The translations under genes and the position numbers were made by a program. This document shows, one piece after another, positions 51,520-60,827 of a stretch of DNA of 64,000 bases. The DNA lies in the NCBI RefSeq assembly GCF_030767025.1, contig NZ_JASITE010000003.1:434001-498000 (forward strand), in the 5' to 3' direction. This DNA comes from Nocardia sp. CC227C. Lineage in GTDB: Bacteria > Actinomycetota > Actinomycetes > Mycobacteriales > Mycobacteriaceae. Each line of letters starts with the position of its first letter. The stretch's first letter is position 1. A model generated the notes under the pieces. The model saw only the letters and a program-made list of their open reading frames with translations, was not told where the DNA came from and made no database searches.

Positions 51520-51918
51520 ATGGCTGAACCTCCCGACATTCGAATCGGCACCGCGGAGCGCGAGGAAGCCATGAAACGGTTGTCGGACCACTTCGCCGCC
51601 GGGCGGTTGAGCGTGGCCGAATTCGACGAGCGCAGTGCGATCGTGGCGGCGGCGGTGACGCGGGGCGATGTCGAGCAGGTGTTCACGGATCTGCCCGCGC
51701 CGGTGTCGCTGGAGAAGCCGGTACCGGCCGAACGCGGATTCCGGTTGCCCGCGGGGGTTGCGCAGCGGGCGATGCCGGTGGTCACGATTCTCGCGCTGAT
51801 CCTGTTTCTCGTGACCCAGCAGTGGTGGTTCTTCCTCGCCATTCCGCTGGCGGGTGCGCTGCTGTTCGGGGATCGTCGCGGACATCGGAACGGGCACGGG
51901 CACGGTCGCTGGCACTGA
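51520..51918 (+). CDS. DUF1707 membrane protein
   Basis: 132 aa. The DUF1707 box is at the start: IRIGTAEREEAMKRLSDHFA then GRLSVAEFDERSAIVAAAVT. A hydrophobic stretch about 90-118 forms one or two membrane helices and the tail is His/Gly/Arg-rich. DUF1707 proteins are common actinobacterial membrane proteins of unknown role; the box is thought to be a binding module. Followed 14 nt later by a hypothetical gene in the same transcript. Confidence 0.85.
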   Translation: MAEPPDIRIGTAEREEAMKRLSDHFAAGRLSVAEFDERSAIVAAAVTRGDVEQVFTDLPAPVSLEKPVPAERGFRLPAGVAQRAMPVVTILALILFLVTQQWWFFLAIPLAGALLFGDRRGHRNGHGHGRWH

Positions 51919-51932
51919 CGACGGAAGGCTGT

Positions 51933-52289
51933 ATGGAACCCATCGAGATCAACGCGGGCGGCTGGTATCTGCGCGCCCTGCGCGCCGATGAGCGCATCGA
52001 CGACCGGCCCGCGCTGGCCGATGGCGGCATCACCGACCCGGACTACGTGGTGCGGCGGGCGCTGGAATGGGACGACGAGACGCACTTCTCCTGGGCGGTG
52101 TGCGTGCCCACCACCGCCGAGATGGTCGCCGAGATCGGCGCGACGCCCGAGGGCGACGGCACCGCCGTCATCTCCGGCTGGGCCCGCGACGGCTACGACA
52201 CCGCCCTCGCCGACGGCCGCACCGCGGTCCGGCGATTCGTGCAGGGCGCTCTCGGCCTCGAACCCCGCGACGTCCCCGTCGACCGCTGA
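51933..52289 (+). CDS. Hypothetical protein
   Basis: 118 aa, acidic, no signal or membrane segment. Sequence features: INAGGWYLRALRADERIDD, then DPDYVVRRALEWDDETHFSW and a conserved-looking end GYDTALADGRTAVRRFVQG. No family recognised. GGAAGG 5-10 nt upstream. In operon with the DUF1707 protein. Confidence 0.65.
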   Translation: MEPIEINAGGWYLRALRADERIDDRPALADGGITDPDYVVRRALEWDDETHFSWAVCVPTTAEMVAEIGATPEGDGTAVISGWARDGYDTALADGRTAVRRFVQGALGLEPRDVPVDR

Positions 52290-52438
52290 CGAGTCGGGCC
52301 CGGACGCTTTCCGATAGTCGAAAATCCCTACTCCACCTGCGTATTCACCCATCCGGACGAGAATATTCGCTCGTGCGCGGCCCCACCGCGGTGAGACTCT
52401 CGAATCACCACCCGATGTCGAGCCGAGCGGAGACGCAC

Positions 52439-52795
52439 ATGTGGGGCTGGAGCGAACACCACGCCGAACGCGCGGCCGCGGCGAGCTGGACGAGCCGGCG
52501 GACCCGCACACCGAAACCGACCGTCACCGATCCCGAACTCTGGATCGAACCGCGGCGCACCGAGTCCGCGCCCGCCGAAGGCCACCGTGCCCGGCCGGAC
52601 CTCACCGGCGAGCCCAGCGGCCGGGGTGCGGTCGGCCGTGAGTCGAACGGTCACCGTTCCCCGGCGCGCGCGACCCCTGCTGCGGGTGGTGCGGCCGTCG
52701 ATGCGTCGGCGGCATTCGGCCCGCGCTCCGCGTCGGCGACCAGATGTGGTCGACGGGTGGTTCTCGAGCGCGCGCCGGTGATCCGGCGCGGCTGA
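52439..52795 (+). CDS. Doubtful hypothetical ORF
   Basis: 118 codons starting MWGWSEHHAERAAAASW, with CGGAG 8 nt upstream. Composition (Arg, Ala, Pro, Thr) and lack of hydrophobic core argue against a globular protein. It fills most of the 550-base gap before birA; an antisense frame at 52328-52654 is no better. If unreal, the gap holds nothing I can name except the birA promoter. Confidence 0.3.
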   Translation: MWGWSEHHAERAAAASWTSRRTRTPKPTVTDPELWIEPRRTESAPAEGHRARPDLTGEPSGRGAVGRESNGHRSPARATPAAGGAAVDASAAFGPRSASATRCGRRVVLERAPVIRRG

Positions 52796-52839
52796 CCGAG
52801 GCGGTGGCGCGGTGGCGGTGGGGGAGTAGCGTGCCGGGC

Positions 52840-53637
52840 ATGGACAGGGCGCCTTTGGATGTGGAGCGGCTGCGGCGGGAGATCGCCGGGGCGGCGGAGT
52901 TGCAGTTCTTCACCGGGGTCGAGGTGGTGGAGTCGACCGGCTCGACCAATGCGGATCTGGTCGCGCGGGCGGCGGACCCGGGGGTGGACCGGGTGGTATT
53001 GCTCGCGGAGGCACAGGAGCGGGGGCGCGGGCGGCACGAGCGGGCGTGGGTGAGTCCGGCGCGGGCGCAGATCGCCATGTCGATCCTGGTGCGGTTGCCG
53101 GGGATCGATCCGGAGGTGCTGGGCTGGCTGCCGTTGCTGACCGGGATGGCGGTGGTGGATGCCGTGCGCGAGGTCGCGGGTGTCGACGCCGCGCTGAAGT
53201 GGCCGAACGACGTGCTGGTCGACGGGCGCAAGCTGTCCGGCATTCTGGCCGAGGTGGCGGCGAGCGCGCCCGATCCCGCCGTGGTGATGGGCATCGGCCT
53301 GAACGTGAGTCTCGCCGAGGCCGAACTCCCGGTGCCGCACGCCACCTCGCTGGGGCTGCTGGGCGCGGCCGACACCGACCGCACCGACCTGGCCCTGGCC
53401 ATCCTCGGCGAATTCGCCCGCCGCTTCACCGCCTGGCGCGCCGCGAACTGGTCGGTCACCGACCTCGCCGCCGCCTACCGTCGGCACTGCGCCACCCTGG
53501 GCGCGCAGGTTCGCGCCGAACTCCCCAACGGACAGGTGCTCACCGGCACCGCCACCGATATCGACGACCACGGCCGCCTGCTCATCGATGATCGGGCCGT
53601 CACCGCGGGCGACGTCACCCACTTGCGCCCCGCCTGA
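52840..53637 (+). CDS. birA: Biotin--[acetyl-CoA-carboxylase] ligase
   Basis: 265 aa. Monofunctional BirA without the N-terminal HTH of E. coli, as usual in mycobacteria. Biotin loop EVVESTGSTNADLVARAA, GRGRHERAWVSP (the RGRxxRxW motif, here GRGRHERAW), KWPNDVLVDGRKLSGIL with catalytic Lys, and the C-terminal SH3-like domain (ATLGAQVRAELPNGQVLTG). It attaches biotin to the EAMKMEN lysine of AccA3. TAGCGT lies 7 nt before the ATG; no ribosome-binding site, so probably leaderless. Confidence 0.94.
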   Translation: MDRAPLDVERLRREIAGAAELQFFTGVEVVESTGSTNADLVARAADPGVDRVVLLAEAQERGRGRHERAWVSPARAQIAMSILVRLPGIDPEVLGWLPLLTGMAVVDAVREVAGVDAALKWPNDVLVDGRKLSGILAEVAASAPDPAVVMGIGLNVSLAEAELPVPHATSLGLLGAADTDRTDLALAILGEFARRFTAWRAANWSVTDLAAAYRRHCATLGAQVRAELPNGQVLTGTATDIDDHGRLLIDDRAVTAGDVTHLRPA

Positions 53638-53804
53638 TTCACCGCCCCCCCGTCGATGCGGCCGGTCTCGATGGACAGCCGCCCCTCCGGCTCCCCGAAG
53701 GTGTGCGGCCGCGCCACGTGCGGCCCGGGCGGGCGGGCCGCGGCGCGGGCCTCGCGTTCGAAGCGCCGCCGACGGGAGGGTCGGCGGCGAGGCACCGGAA
53801 ACGC

Positions 53805-54758
53805 TCAGGCGGGTTGCAGTTGGCCGCGTGCCGCCTCGCGCGCGAGCAGCCGGTCGCGCTGCTCCTCGAACTTGAGCACATCGGCCTCCATCTTCTCCAG
53901 CCAGCTGCCGAGCTGTTCGCGCGCCTGTTCGCCGCGCGTCCCGAAGTCGTTGCGCTCGAAGATGTTCCACTGCTTCAGCACCGGCTTGACCACTTCGTCG
54001 AGGTGTTGGCGCAGATCGTAGATGCCGTGCTTGGCCATGAGCACGCCGTTGCGCCGGAAGTTGGGCATGCCGTAGCCGGGCATCACGAAGTTGGTGAGCA
54101 CCTTGGTGATCGCCGTGATGGCCTGATCCGGCACCAGATCCAGTCCGGCCCCGCACAGGATGCGATAGAAGATCATGTGCAGGTTCTCGTCGGCCGCGAT
54201 GCGCTGCAGCATGCGGTCGGCGACGGGGTCCTCGCACACCCGGCCGGTATTGCGGTGCGAGACGCGGGTGGCCAGCTCCTGGAAGGTCACATAGGCGACA
54301 TTGTCGAGGAAGCCGCCCCATTCGGCGGGTGACTTGGCCCCGTTGGTCATGTGCACCATGCGCGCCTGCTCCAGCGCGACCGGATCGACGCCGCGGGTGA
54401 CCACCAGGTAGTCGCGGATCACGATGCCGTGGCGGTTCTCCTCGGCGGTCCACCGCCCGACCCAGGTGCCCCAGGCGCCGTCCATGGAGAAGTTCTCGGA
54501 GATCTCCCGGTGGTAGGAGGGCAGATTGTCCTCGGTGAGCAGGTTGGTGACCATGGCGACCTTGGCGACCTCGCTGAGCTTGGACTGCTCCGGATCCCAG
54601 TCCACACCGCCCATGGCGGCGAAGTTGCGCCCCTCGTCCCAAGGCACGTAGTCGTGGGGGTGCCAGTCCTTCGCCATCGACAGATGCCGGTTCAGGTTCT
54701 GTTCGGCGACCGGTTCGAGCGCTATGAGTATTTCGAGCTGGGTCAGATCCTTGGTCAC
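53805..54758 (-). CDS. Acyl-[ACP] desaturase (fatty acid desaturase type 2)
   Basis: 317 aa. Soluble di-iron desaturase: ligands in SFSMDGAWGTWVGRW...EENRHG (ExxH) and AADENLHMIF (ExxH), plus Glu in the first helix pair (NLLTEDNLPSYHREI). It inserts a double bond into acyl-ACP. Similar to the DesA1/DesA2 group that serves mycolate and unsaturated fatty acid synthesis; which one is not decidable by eye. The GTG at 54758 is chosen because AGGAGG lies 5 nt upstream. It is transcribed against birA and away from the PH-domain gene. Confidence 0.9.
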   Translation of the reverse strand: MTKDLTQLEILIALEPVAEQNLNRHLSMAKDWHPHDYVPWDEGRNFAAMGGVDWDPEQSKLSEVAKVAMVTNLLTEDNLPSYHREISENFSMDGAWGTWVGRWTAEENRHGIVIRDYLVVTRGVDPVALEQARMVHMTNGAKSPAEWGGFLDNVAYVTFQELATRVSHRNTGRVCEDPVADRMLQRIAADENLHMIFYRILCGAGLDLVPDQAITAITKVLTNFVMPGYGMPNFRRNGVLMAKHGIYDLRQHLDEVVKPVLKQWNIFERNDFGTRGEQAREQLGSWLEKMEADVLKFEEQRDRLLAREAARGQLQPA

Positions 54759-54893
54759 ACACGCCTCCTGTGTCTTGCGGGGTGGAGCAGGACTGTGCAC
54801 ATGCGCGGGACTAGCTGATGGTTCCCCCTACAGCCGAACGATTGTGCCGCAGAACAACGTCCCGCGTGCGGTATTCGAAGCATCCTTCCGGGG

Positions 54894-54899
54894 TAATCT
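54894..54899 (+). promoter_or_regulatory. -10 element for leaderless PH-domain gene
   Basis: TAATCT, 6 nt before the ATG at 54906, no ribosome-binding site. Confidence 0.45.
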
Positions 54900-54905
54900 G
54901 CCGGT

Positions 54906-55430
54906 ATGGCTTACCCGGAGGAAGCGCTGGCGCCGGACGAACAGCTGCTGCTGCATCGGCATCCGCACTGGAAAATGCTGTTCCTACCCGCAGTGGCTTT
55001 CATCTTCGTGACGGCGCTGGCCGGTTTCGGCTTCGGCCTGGCCTCGCGCGCTCCACTGGGGATTCTGCGCACCGGGTTCATGATCGCGGTGCCGGTGGCG
55101 TGGGCGCTGCTGGTGATCTGGTGGTGCATCGTCCCCCTGATCGCTTGGCGAACCACGCATTTCATCGTCACCGATCGCCGGGTTCTGGTCCGGGAGGGCG
55201 TGCTCACCCACACCGGCATCGACATCCCGATGACGCGTATCTCGAGTGTGCAGTTCAGTCACGGCCTGACCGACCGGCTGCTGGGGGCGGGCACCCTGAC
55301 CATCACCTCGGCCTCGGAGGAGCCGCTCGAGTTCACCGACATCCCGCGGGTGCAGCAGGTGCACGGGCTGGTGTATCACCAGGTTTTCGATGTGGTGCAA
55401 CAGGACCCGCGCAACGGCAACGGTCGTTAG
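54906..55430 (+). CDS. PH-domain (DUF304-like) membrane protein
   Basis: 174 aa. Two membrane helices about 23-45 and 55-77 (MLFLPAVAFIFVTALAGFGF; FMIAVPVAWALLVIWWCIVP), then a bacterial PH (YdbT/DUF304) domain: TTHFIVTDRRVLVREGVLTH, DIPMTRISSVQFSHGLTDRL, GAGTLTITSASEEPLEF. Cytoplasmic PH domain, role unknown. Homologue of Rv3278c by position. Confidence 0.88.
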   Translation: MAYPEEALAPDEQLLLHRHPHWKMLFLPAVAFIFVTALAGFGFGLASRAPLGILRTGFMIAVPVAWALLVIWWCIVPLIAWRTTHFIVTDRRVLVREGVLTHTGIDIPMTRISSVQFSHGLTDRLLGAGTLTITSASEEPLEFTDIPRVQQVHGLVYHQVFDVVQQDPRNGNGR

Positions 55431-55453
55431 CGCGTTCGGCGCGGTTCTACCCG

Positions 55454-55459
55454 TAGTCT
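55454..55459 (+). promoter_or_regulatory. -10 element for leaderless response-regulator gene
   Basis: TAGTCT, 6 nt before the GTG at 55466, no ribosome-binding site. Confidence 0.45.
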
Positions 55460-55465
55460 TGGTCC

Positions 55466-56143
55466 GTGACCGCCGTACTGCTGGCCGAAGACGACGAGGC
55501 CATCGCCGCACCGCTGTCGCGGGCGCTGGGGCGTGAGGGTTATTCGGTGACCGTGGAGAGCTTCGGCCCCGCGGTCCTGCAGCGTGCCCTGGAGGGCGAG
55601 CACGACCTGTTGATCCTCGATCTCGGGTTACCCGGTATGGACGGCCTCGAGGTGTGTCGGCAGGTGCGGGCGCGCGGCGCGGATCTGGCGGTGCTCATGC
55701 TCACCGCCCGCACCGACGAGGTCGATTTCGTGGTGGGCCTGGACGCGGGCGCCGACGACTACGTGGGCAAGCCCTTCCGGCTGGCCGAACTCCTGGCCCG
55801 GGTGCGGGCGCTGTTGCGCCGCAGCGGAATCGGGGACGAGGCGGTGGAGGTGGGCGGCATCCGGCTGGAGCCCGCCGCGCGCCGGGTGCTGGTGAACGGG
55901 GTGGAGGTGAATCTCGCGAACAAGGAGTACGAGCTGCTCAAGGTGCTGATCGACCGAGCCGGGCAGGTGGTGCCGCGCGAGACAATCCTGCGCGAGGTGT
56001 GGGGTGACGCGGATCTGCGCGGGTCCAAGACCCTGGACATGCACATGTCGTGGCTGCGCCGCAAGATCGGCGACGAGGGGCCGGTGGCCGAACGCCGAAT
56101 CGTGACGGTGCGCGGCGTAGGCTTCCGCTTCAATACCGACTAG
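55466..56143 (+). CDS. OmpR-family response regulator
   Basis: 225 aa. Receiver domain 1-115: acidic pocket AEDDEAI, phosphorylated Asp in LLILDLGLPGMDG, Thr in MLTARTD, Lys in YVGKPF. The DNA-binding winged helix is 130-225 (VNLANKEYELLKVLIDRAG, SWLRRKIGD, VRGVGFRFN). Coupled to the kinase: the TAG is directly followed by the kinase GTG. Target genes unknown. Confidence 0.93.
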   Translation: MTAVLLAEDDEAIAAPLSRALGREGYSVTVESFGPAVLQRALEGEHDLLILDLGLPGMDGLEVCRQVRARGADLAVLMLTARTDEVDFVVGLDAGADDYVGKPFRLAELLARVRALLRRSGIGDEAVEVGGIRLEPAARRVLVNGVEVNLANKEYELLKVLIDRAGQVVPRETILREVWGDADLRGSKTLDMHMSWLRRKIGDEGPVAERRIVTVRGVGFRFNTD

Positions 56144-57520
56144 GTGAACAGCCTGGTTCGTGCGCAGGCGCGCACCACCGAGCAGCCCCCAGTGAAGCGA
56201 GGCATGTCGACGATGCGGCGCAGAATTCTCATGTCCATGGTGGCCGCGCTGACCTTGACCACACTGGTGCTCGGCGTCCCCCTGGCCTATACGGCGTGGC
56301 AGTGGGTGGAGGACATGACCCGCAACGATCTGCGCGGCCGCCTCGAACGCATTTCCACGGAGGTGATCGCGCAGGAACCGAACGGTCTGGTGCACGGTGA
56401 GCTGGATCTGCGCTCGGTGCGCCCGCTCATCCCGGCCGGTGGCCGGTTGACCATCATCTATCCGACCGAGCAGACCGTCGCGCACCGCGTCGACGTCGGC
56501 GTCGAACACGTCGACGATGCCATCGTGGAGTCGCTGTCCATGGGCACCTCGGTGTCGCTGCGTCTGGAAACCCCTGCCGCCCCGATGCATTCGATGCAAC
56601 GCAAGGCGCTCGGCGCGGTGGCGGGCCTGGTGCTGCTTTCACTCGGCGCGGGTATCGCGGTGGCCACGGTGACGGCGCGCCGGGTGGCCGATCCGCTGCG
56701 CGATGTGGCGGCGCGGGCCGCCCGGCTGGCCATGGGCGACTTCCGGGCCGATCCGCGCCGCCACGGCATCACCGAACTGGACCGGGTCTCCGATGTGCTG
56801 GATTCGGCGACCGTGGAGATCGCGGGCCGCCTGCAACGCGAGCATGCCCTGGTGGCCGATGTCTCCCATCAGCTGCGCAGCCGCCTGACCGCGGTGCGCC
56901 TGCGCCTGGACGAGCTGTCGGAGTACTCGGACCCGGATGTGGTGCACGAGGCCGAGGAGGCCATGGCGCAGGTGGACCGCCTCACCGACGCCATCGACGA
57001 TCTGGTGCGCGCCTCCCGCGACGAGGGCGCGGCCGAGCGCGATCCGGTGCCGGTGATCGACGAACTGCGCGGGGTGGTGTCGGAGTGGCGGCATCCGTTC
57101 GCGGAGGCGGGGCGCAAACTGGTGCTGGCGGGCGATCCGACGCTGCGCGCGCCCATCACCGGTTCCCGGTTGCGGGAGGCGGTGGCGGTGCTGGTCGACA
57201 ATGCCCTCATGCACGGCGGCGGCACCTGCACGGTGTCGGTGCGCACGGTGACGGGCGGGCGGGACCGGGAGCCGCTGGTGTGCGTGGAGGTGGCCGACGA
57301 GGGCCACGGGGTGCGCGACGAACTCGCACCGCACATCTTCGACCGCGGGTTCTCCGCGGGTGGTTCCACGGGGGTGGGACTGGCGCTGGCCCGCGCCCTC
57401 ATCGAGGCCGACGGCGGCCGGCTGGAGTTGCAGCGCCGCCGCCCGGCGCTGTTCGCGGTGTTCCTGGGCGCGCCCGCCGCGAATCGCATGCAGAACGAGG
57501 CGGCCCCGGAGCCGCGTTAG
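56144..57520 (+). CDS. Sensor histidine kinase
   Basis: 458 aa. Membrane helices about 31-53 and 155-175 enclose a small periplasmic sensor of about 100 residues. HAMP at about 175-228, phosphoacceptor His in LVADVSHQLRSRLTAV, N box AVLVDNALMHGG, G boxes DEGHGVRDE and STGVGLALAR. It phosphorylates the response regulator encoded immediately upstream. The GTG at 56144 is adjacent to the regulator stop; an inner start (MSTMRRRILMS, 56204) would still keep the first helix. Ligand unknown. Confidence 0.9.
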   Translation: MNSLVRAQARTTEQPPVKRGMSTMRRRILMSMVAALTLTTLVLGVPLAYTAWQWVEDMTRNDLRGRLERISTEVIAQEPNGLVHGELDLRSVRPLIPAGGRLTIIYPTEQTVAHRVDVGVEHVDDAIVESLSMGTSVSLRLETPAAPMHSMQRKALGAVAGLVLLSLGAGIAVATVTARRVADPLRDVAARAARLAMGDFRADPRRHGITELDRVSDVLDSATVEIAGRLQREHALVADVSHQLRSRLTAVRLRLDELSEYSDPDVVHEAEEAMAQVDRLTDAIDDLVRASRDEGAAERDPVPVIDELRGVVSEWRHPFAEAGRKLVLAGDPTLRAPITGSRLREAVAVLVDNALMHGGGTCTVSVRTVTGGRDREPLVCVEVADEGHGVRDELAPHIFDRGFSAGGSTGVGLALARALIEADGGRLELQRRRPALFAVFLGAPAANRMQNEAAPEPR

Positions 57521-58059
57521 CTGTGGCCGAGCTGTTCCTCGCCGAGCAGATCCTCGAGTTCCGCTTCGATCTGGCGCATCTCGTCGGGGAACACCCAGCG
57601 CCGCATGGCCCAGAACCGGAACACCATCTGCAGGATATTGCCGATGATGAAGGCGCTGATGAAGTCGGTGATGTTCTCGGCGGTCAGGCTGATATTCGGC
57701 ACCTGCAGGTGCAGCATGTACCGCGAGATCCACAGCGGTGTGAAGCTCAGCACCACGCCGATACCGCTGACCGCGAAGAACAGCAGCGCCTCGTGGTGTT
57801 TCTCGCGTCCGCCCCTATTCTCGAACGTCCATTCGCGATTGAGAATGTAGGACGCGATCACCGCGATCACCCCGGAGATGATCTTGGCGGTGACCGGCTT
57901 CGGTTCCAGAATGGTCAATTTCAGGAAGTAGAAGATGCCGCTGTCGATGATGAACGTGGTGGCACCCACGATCGCGAACTTGATCAGTTCGTGATGCCGG
58001 ATCGCGAGATCCCGCAGCGGTGTGGGCAGCGTTTTTACCACGTCGTCGACAAATGACAC
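57517..58059 (-). CDS. GtrA-family membrane protein
   Basis: 180 aa from a GTG at 58059. Four membrane segments of the GtrA family: IKFAIVGATTFIIDSGIFYF, IISGVIAVIASYILNREWTF, LLFFAVSGIGVVLSFTPLWI and DFISAFIIGNILQMVFRFWA. The ELIKFAIVGA start and the NREWTF motif are diagnostic. GtrA-like proteins help move polyprenyl-linked sugars in cell-envelope polysaccharide synthesis. Same place as Rv3277. It overlaps the kinase stop by 4 bp, convergent. Confidence 0.9.
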   Translation of the reverse strand: MSFVDDVVKTLPTPLRDLAIRHHELIKFAIVGATTFIIDSGIFYFLKLTILEPKPVTAKIISGVIAVIASYILNREWTFENRGGREKHHEALLFFAVSGIGVVLSFTPLWISRYMLHLQVPNISLTAENITDFISAFIIGNILQMVFRFWAMRRWVFPDEMRQIEAELEDLLGEEQLGHS

Positions 58060-58124
58060 GAGGCCGAGTCTACGTGCCCGCGATACCGGGTCGGCAACCC
58101 GCAGGCACGGGGCCCCCGGGCACC

Positions 58125-59348
58125 ATGACAATATTGTCGAACGTGAGCGCACGTTCCTTCGATTCCTCGGCCATGCCCACGGTCACCATGATCGGTGGCG
58201 GTCAGCTGGCGCGGATGACCCATCAGGCGGCGGTCGCGCTCGGGCAGCGGCTGCGAGTTCTCGCCGAACGGCCCGACGACCCGGCCGCGCAGGTGACCCC
58301 CGAGGTGGTGCTGGGCACCCACACCGACCTGGCCGCACTACGCAAGGCCGCGGTCGGCTCGCACGCGGTGACCTTCGATCACGAGCACGTGCCCACCGAG
58401 CACCTGGAGGCGCTCATCGCGGAGGGCGTGAACGTGCAGCCGCCGCCGGGCGCGCTCGTCTACGCCCAGGACAAGCTGGCCATGCGCCGCAAGCTGGCGG
58501 AGCTGGGCGTGCCGGTCCCGGCCTTCACCGCCGTGGCGTCGGCGGCCGACGCCGTCGCGTTCGGCGACGAGCACGGCTGGCCCTTCGTGCTGAAGGCGGT
58601 GCGCGGCGGCTACGACGGTCGCGGCGTGTGGATGCCCGCCGACGCCGCCGAGACCACCCGCATCGTGGACGACCAGCTGGCGCACGGCGTCGCCCTGCTG
58701 GCCGAGGCCAAGGTGGATCTGAAGCGCGAGCTGTCGGCCATGGTGGCGCGCTCGCCGTTCGGGCAGGCCGCGGTCTGGCCGGTGGTGGAGACCGTGCAGC
58801 GCGACGGCCAGTGCGCCGTGGTGATCGCACCCGCGCCGGAGCTGCCGGAGGAGCGGGCCACCGAGGCGTCGGCGCTGGCGCTGCGGCTGGCCGCCGAACT
58901 CGGCACCACGGGTGCGATGGCGGTGGAGCTGTTCGAGACCCACTCCGGTGAGCTGCTGGTGAACGAGCTGGCCATGCGCCCGCACAACAGCGGGCACTGG
59001 AGCATGGACGGCGCGGTCACCGGACAGTTCGAACAGCATCTGCGCGCGGTGCTGGACTATCCGCTGGGCGATACCGCGCCGCTGGCCCCGGTCACGGTGA
59101 TGGCGAACATCCTCGGCGCGCCCGAGGCCCCCGCCATGTCCATGGACGAGCGGCTGCACCACCTGTTCGCCCGCATGCCCGAGGCCAGGGTGCACCTGTA
59201 CGGCAAGGGCGAGCGGCCCGCCCGCAAGATCGGGCACATCAATATCCTCGGCGACGATGTCGCCGTCACACGCGAGCAGGCCGAGCGGGCGGCGCACTGG
59301 ATGTCGCACGCGGTATGGACCGACGGATGGGATCCGCATCATGAGTGA
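58125..59348 (+). CDS. purK: N5-carboxyaminoimidazole ribonucleotide synthase
   Basis: 407 aa. ATP-grasp enzyme of purine synthesis: AIR + ATP + bicarbonate to N5-CAIR. Start motif [30 protein letters not shown]-grasp [37 protein letters not shown] with the metal/AIR residues. The ATG at 58125 is a guess: GTG 58143 and ATG 58173 are alternatives and none has a clear ribosome-binding site. Overlaps purE by 8 bp. Confidence 0.93.
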   Translation: MTILSNVSARSFDSSAMPTVTMIGGGQLARMTHQAAVALGQRLRVLAERPDDPAAQVTPEVVLGTHTDLAALRKAAVGSHAVTFDHEHVPTEHLEALIAEGVNVQPPPGALVYAQDKLAMRRKLAELGVPVPAFTAVASAADAVAFGDEHGWPFVLKAVRGGYDGRGVWMPADAAETTRIVDDQLAHGVALLAEAKVDLKRELSAMVARSPFGQAAVWPVVETVQRDGQCAVVIAPAPELPEERATEASALALRLAAELGTTGAMAVELFETHSGELLVNELAMRPHNSGHWSMDGAVTGQFEQHLRAVLDYPLGDTAPLAPVTVMANILGAPEAPAMSMDERLHHLFARMPEARVHLYGKGERPARKIGHINILGDDVAVTREQAERAAHWMSHAVWTDGWDPHHE

Positions 59349-59856
59349 TACCGAGGGCACCGCGCCGCAGGTCGGCCTGATCATGGGCTCCGACTCCGAC
59401 TGGCCGACCATGCAGGCGGCCGCGGAAGCGCTGGCGGAGTTCGGCATTCGCTTCGAGGTCGGCGTGGTGTCGGCGCACCGCACCCCGCAGCGCATGCTCG
59501 ACTATGCCAAGGAGGCGGCCGGGCGCGGCCTCCGGGTGATCATCGCGGGCGCGGGTGGTGCGGCGCATCTGCCCGGCATGGTCGCCTCGGCCACCCCGCT
59601 GCCGGTGATCGGCGTCCCGGTGCCGCTGAAGTACCTGGACGGCATGGATTCGCTGCTGTCGATCGTGCAGATGCCCGCGGGCGTGCCGGTCGCCACGGTG
59701 TCCGTCGGCGGCGCGCGCAATGCGGGCCTGCTGGCGGTGCGCATCCTGGCCGCCGCGGATCCGGCGCTGCGCGTGCGCATGGAGCAGTTCCAGGCCGATC
59801 TGGAGAAGCTGGTCCTGGAGAAGGACGACGCCCTGCGCACCCGGTTGCTCGGATGA
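59341..59856 (+). CDS. purE: N5-carboxyaminoimidazole ribonucleotide mutase
   Basis: 171 aa, class I PurE: N5-CAIR to CAIR, the step after PurK. Substrate loops [13 protein letters not shown] and [11 protein letters not shown], with the catalytic His in SAHRTP, then [14 protein letters not shown] and [11 protein letters not shown]. The ATG at 59341 overlaps the purK stop (8 bp), so they are coupled. Octameric cytosolic enzyme. Confidence 0.96.
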   Translation: MSDTEGTAPQVGLIMGSDSDWPTMQAAAEALAEFGIRFEVGVVSAHRTPQRMLDYAKEAAGRGLRVIIAGAGGAAHLPGMVASATPLPVIGVPVPLKYLDGMDSLLSIVQMPAGVPVATVSVGGARNAGLLAVRILAAADPALRVRMEQFQADLEKLVLEKDDALRTRLLG

Positions 59857-59909
59857 GCGCGGCAGCACCGTCTCGAACCCCGCCCCGCGACAGCTGATTT
59901 CGAGACCGT

Positions 59910-60656
59910 ATGGGTAACTCCAGGGGTACGCCCGACAGCGGCCGCGCAGCACCGGCCCGCGAGGCGAGCGCCGCCGCGCCGAGAACGCGCGGCGGGGCGG
60001 CCATCGCGACCGCGCGCCGGCTGACCGTGGTCGACCAGGCGTTGCGGTTGTTCGCCGAGAAGGGGTACGAGGCGACGACGGTCGATGAGATCGCGGAGGC
60101 GGCGGGGATCTCGCGGCGTACCTTCTTCCGGCAGTTCCGGGCCAAGGAGGATGTGGTCTTCGCCGATCACGAATCACAGCTGGCGCAGGCGCGGGAGTTC
60201 CTGGCCGGGTGGGACGGCGATCCGTGGGAGGGCGTGCTCGCGGCGGTCGTCGGGGTGTTCGAGCGCTTCACGCAGTGGCGGGACCTGGCGGCGCGGCGCT
60301 ATCGCGTGGTGCGGCAGGTGCCCGCGCTGCGGGAGCGCGAGATCGTGACGGTGTTCCGCTACGAGCGGCTGTTCACCGACTATCTGCGCGAGCGCCTGCG
60401 CGGGGAGTCGGATCTGGCGCTGGTGCAGTTCACGGCGGCGGTGACGGCGACGCACAACTATCTGCTGCGCCGGATGGTGCGCGGCGAGTCCGACGCCGGC
60501 CCGGCCGATCTGCGGGCGGCACTCGATGCCATCCCCCGGGGTGGCGGCGACGCCGTGGATGAATCCGACCAGTTGGTCTTAGCCGTCTTCCCGCGCACCA
60601 TGCCGCCCCGGCAGGTCGCCGATCTGCTGGCCCGTCGCCTGGATAACCTGGACTAA
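59910..60656 (+). CDS. TetR-family transcriptional regulator
   Basis: 248 aa. HTH at about 40-85: [18 protein letters not shown] then [20 protein letters not shown]. The first 35 residues are Ala/Arg-rich and not conserved, so the true start could be further in. The ligand domain ends near 200. It precedes fadE25 on the same strand and could control it; the gap of 171 bases holds two short dyads (60664-60679 GTGTC...GACAC; 60751-60763 GGCAC-TGA-GTGCC) that may be its sites. Confidence 0.87.
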   Translation: MGNSRGTPDSGRAAPAREASAAAPRTRGGAAIATARRLTVVDQALRLFAEKGYEATTVDEIAEAAGISRRTFFRQFRAKEDVVFADHESQLAQAREFLAGWDGDPWEGVLAAVVGVFERFTQWRDLAARRYRVVRQVPALREREIVTVFRYERLFTDYLRERLRGESDLALVQFTAAVTATHNYLLRRMVRGESDAGPADLRAALDAIPRGGGDAVDESDQLVLAVFPRTMPPRQVADLLARRLDNLD

Positions 60657-60663
60657 TGCACAC

Positions 60664-60763
60664 GTGTCGAATCTGACACTGCGTGCCACCACCTGATGGG
60701 GTAGTAACCGCACGTGGCCGCGATTTGGCGGCGTATACTCGGCGACGGTTGGCACTGAGTGCC
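60664..60763 (+). promoter_or_regulatory. fadE25 promoter region with two dyads
   Basis: GTGTC-6 nt-GACAC at 60664-60679, a consensus-like -10 TATACT at 60734-60739, and GGCAC-TGA-GTGCC at 60751-60763 just downstream. The dyads could bind the TetR regulator encoded upstream. Confidence 0.4.
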
Positions 60764-60827
60764 GAGATGCTTGGAGATGGCGCTGGCGAGCAGCGGCGAT
60801 CCGAAACCACGAACCAGGAGTGAACTC

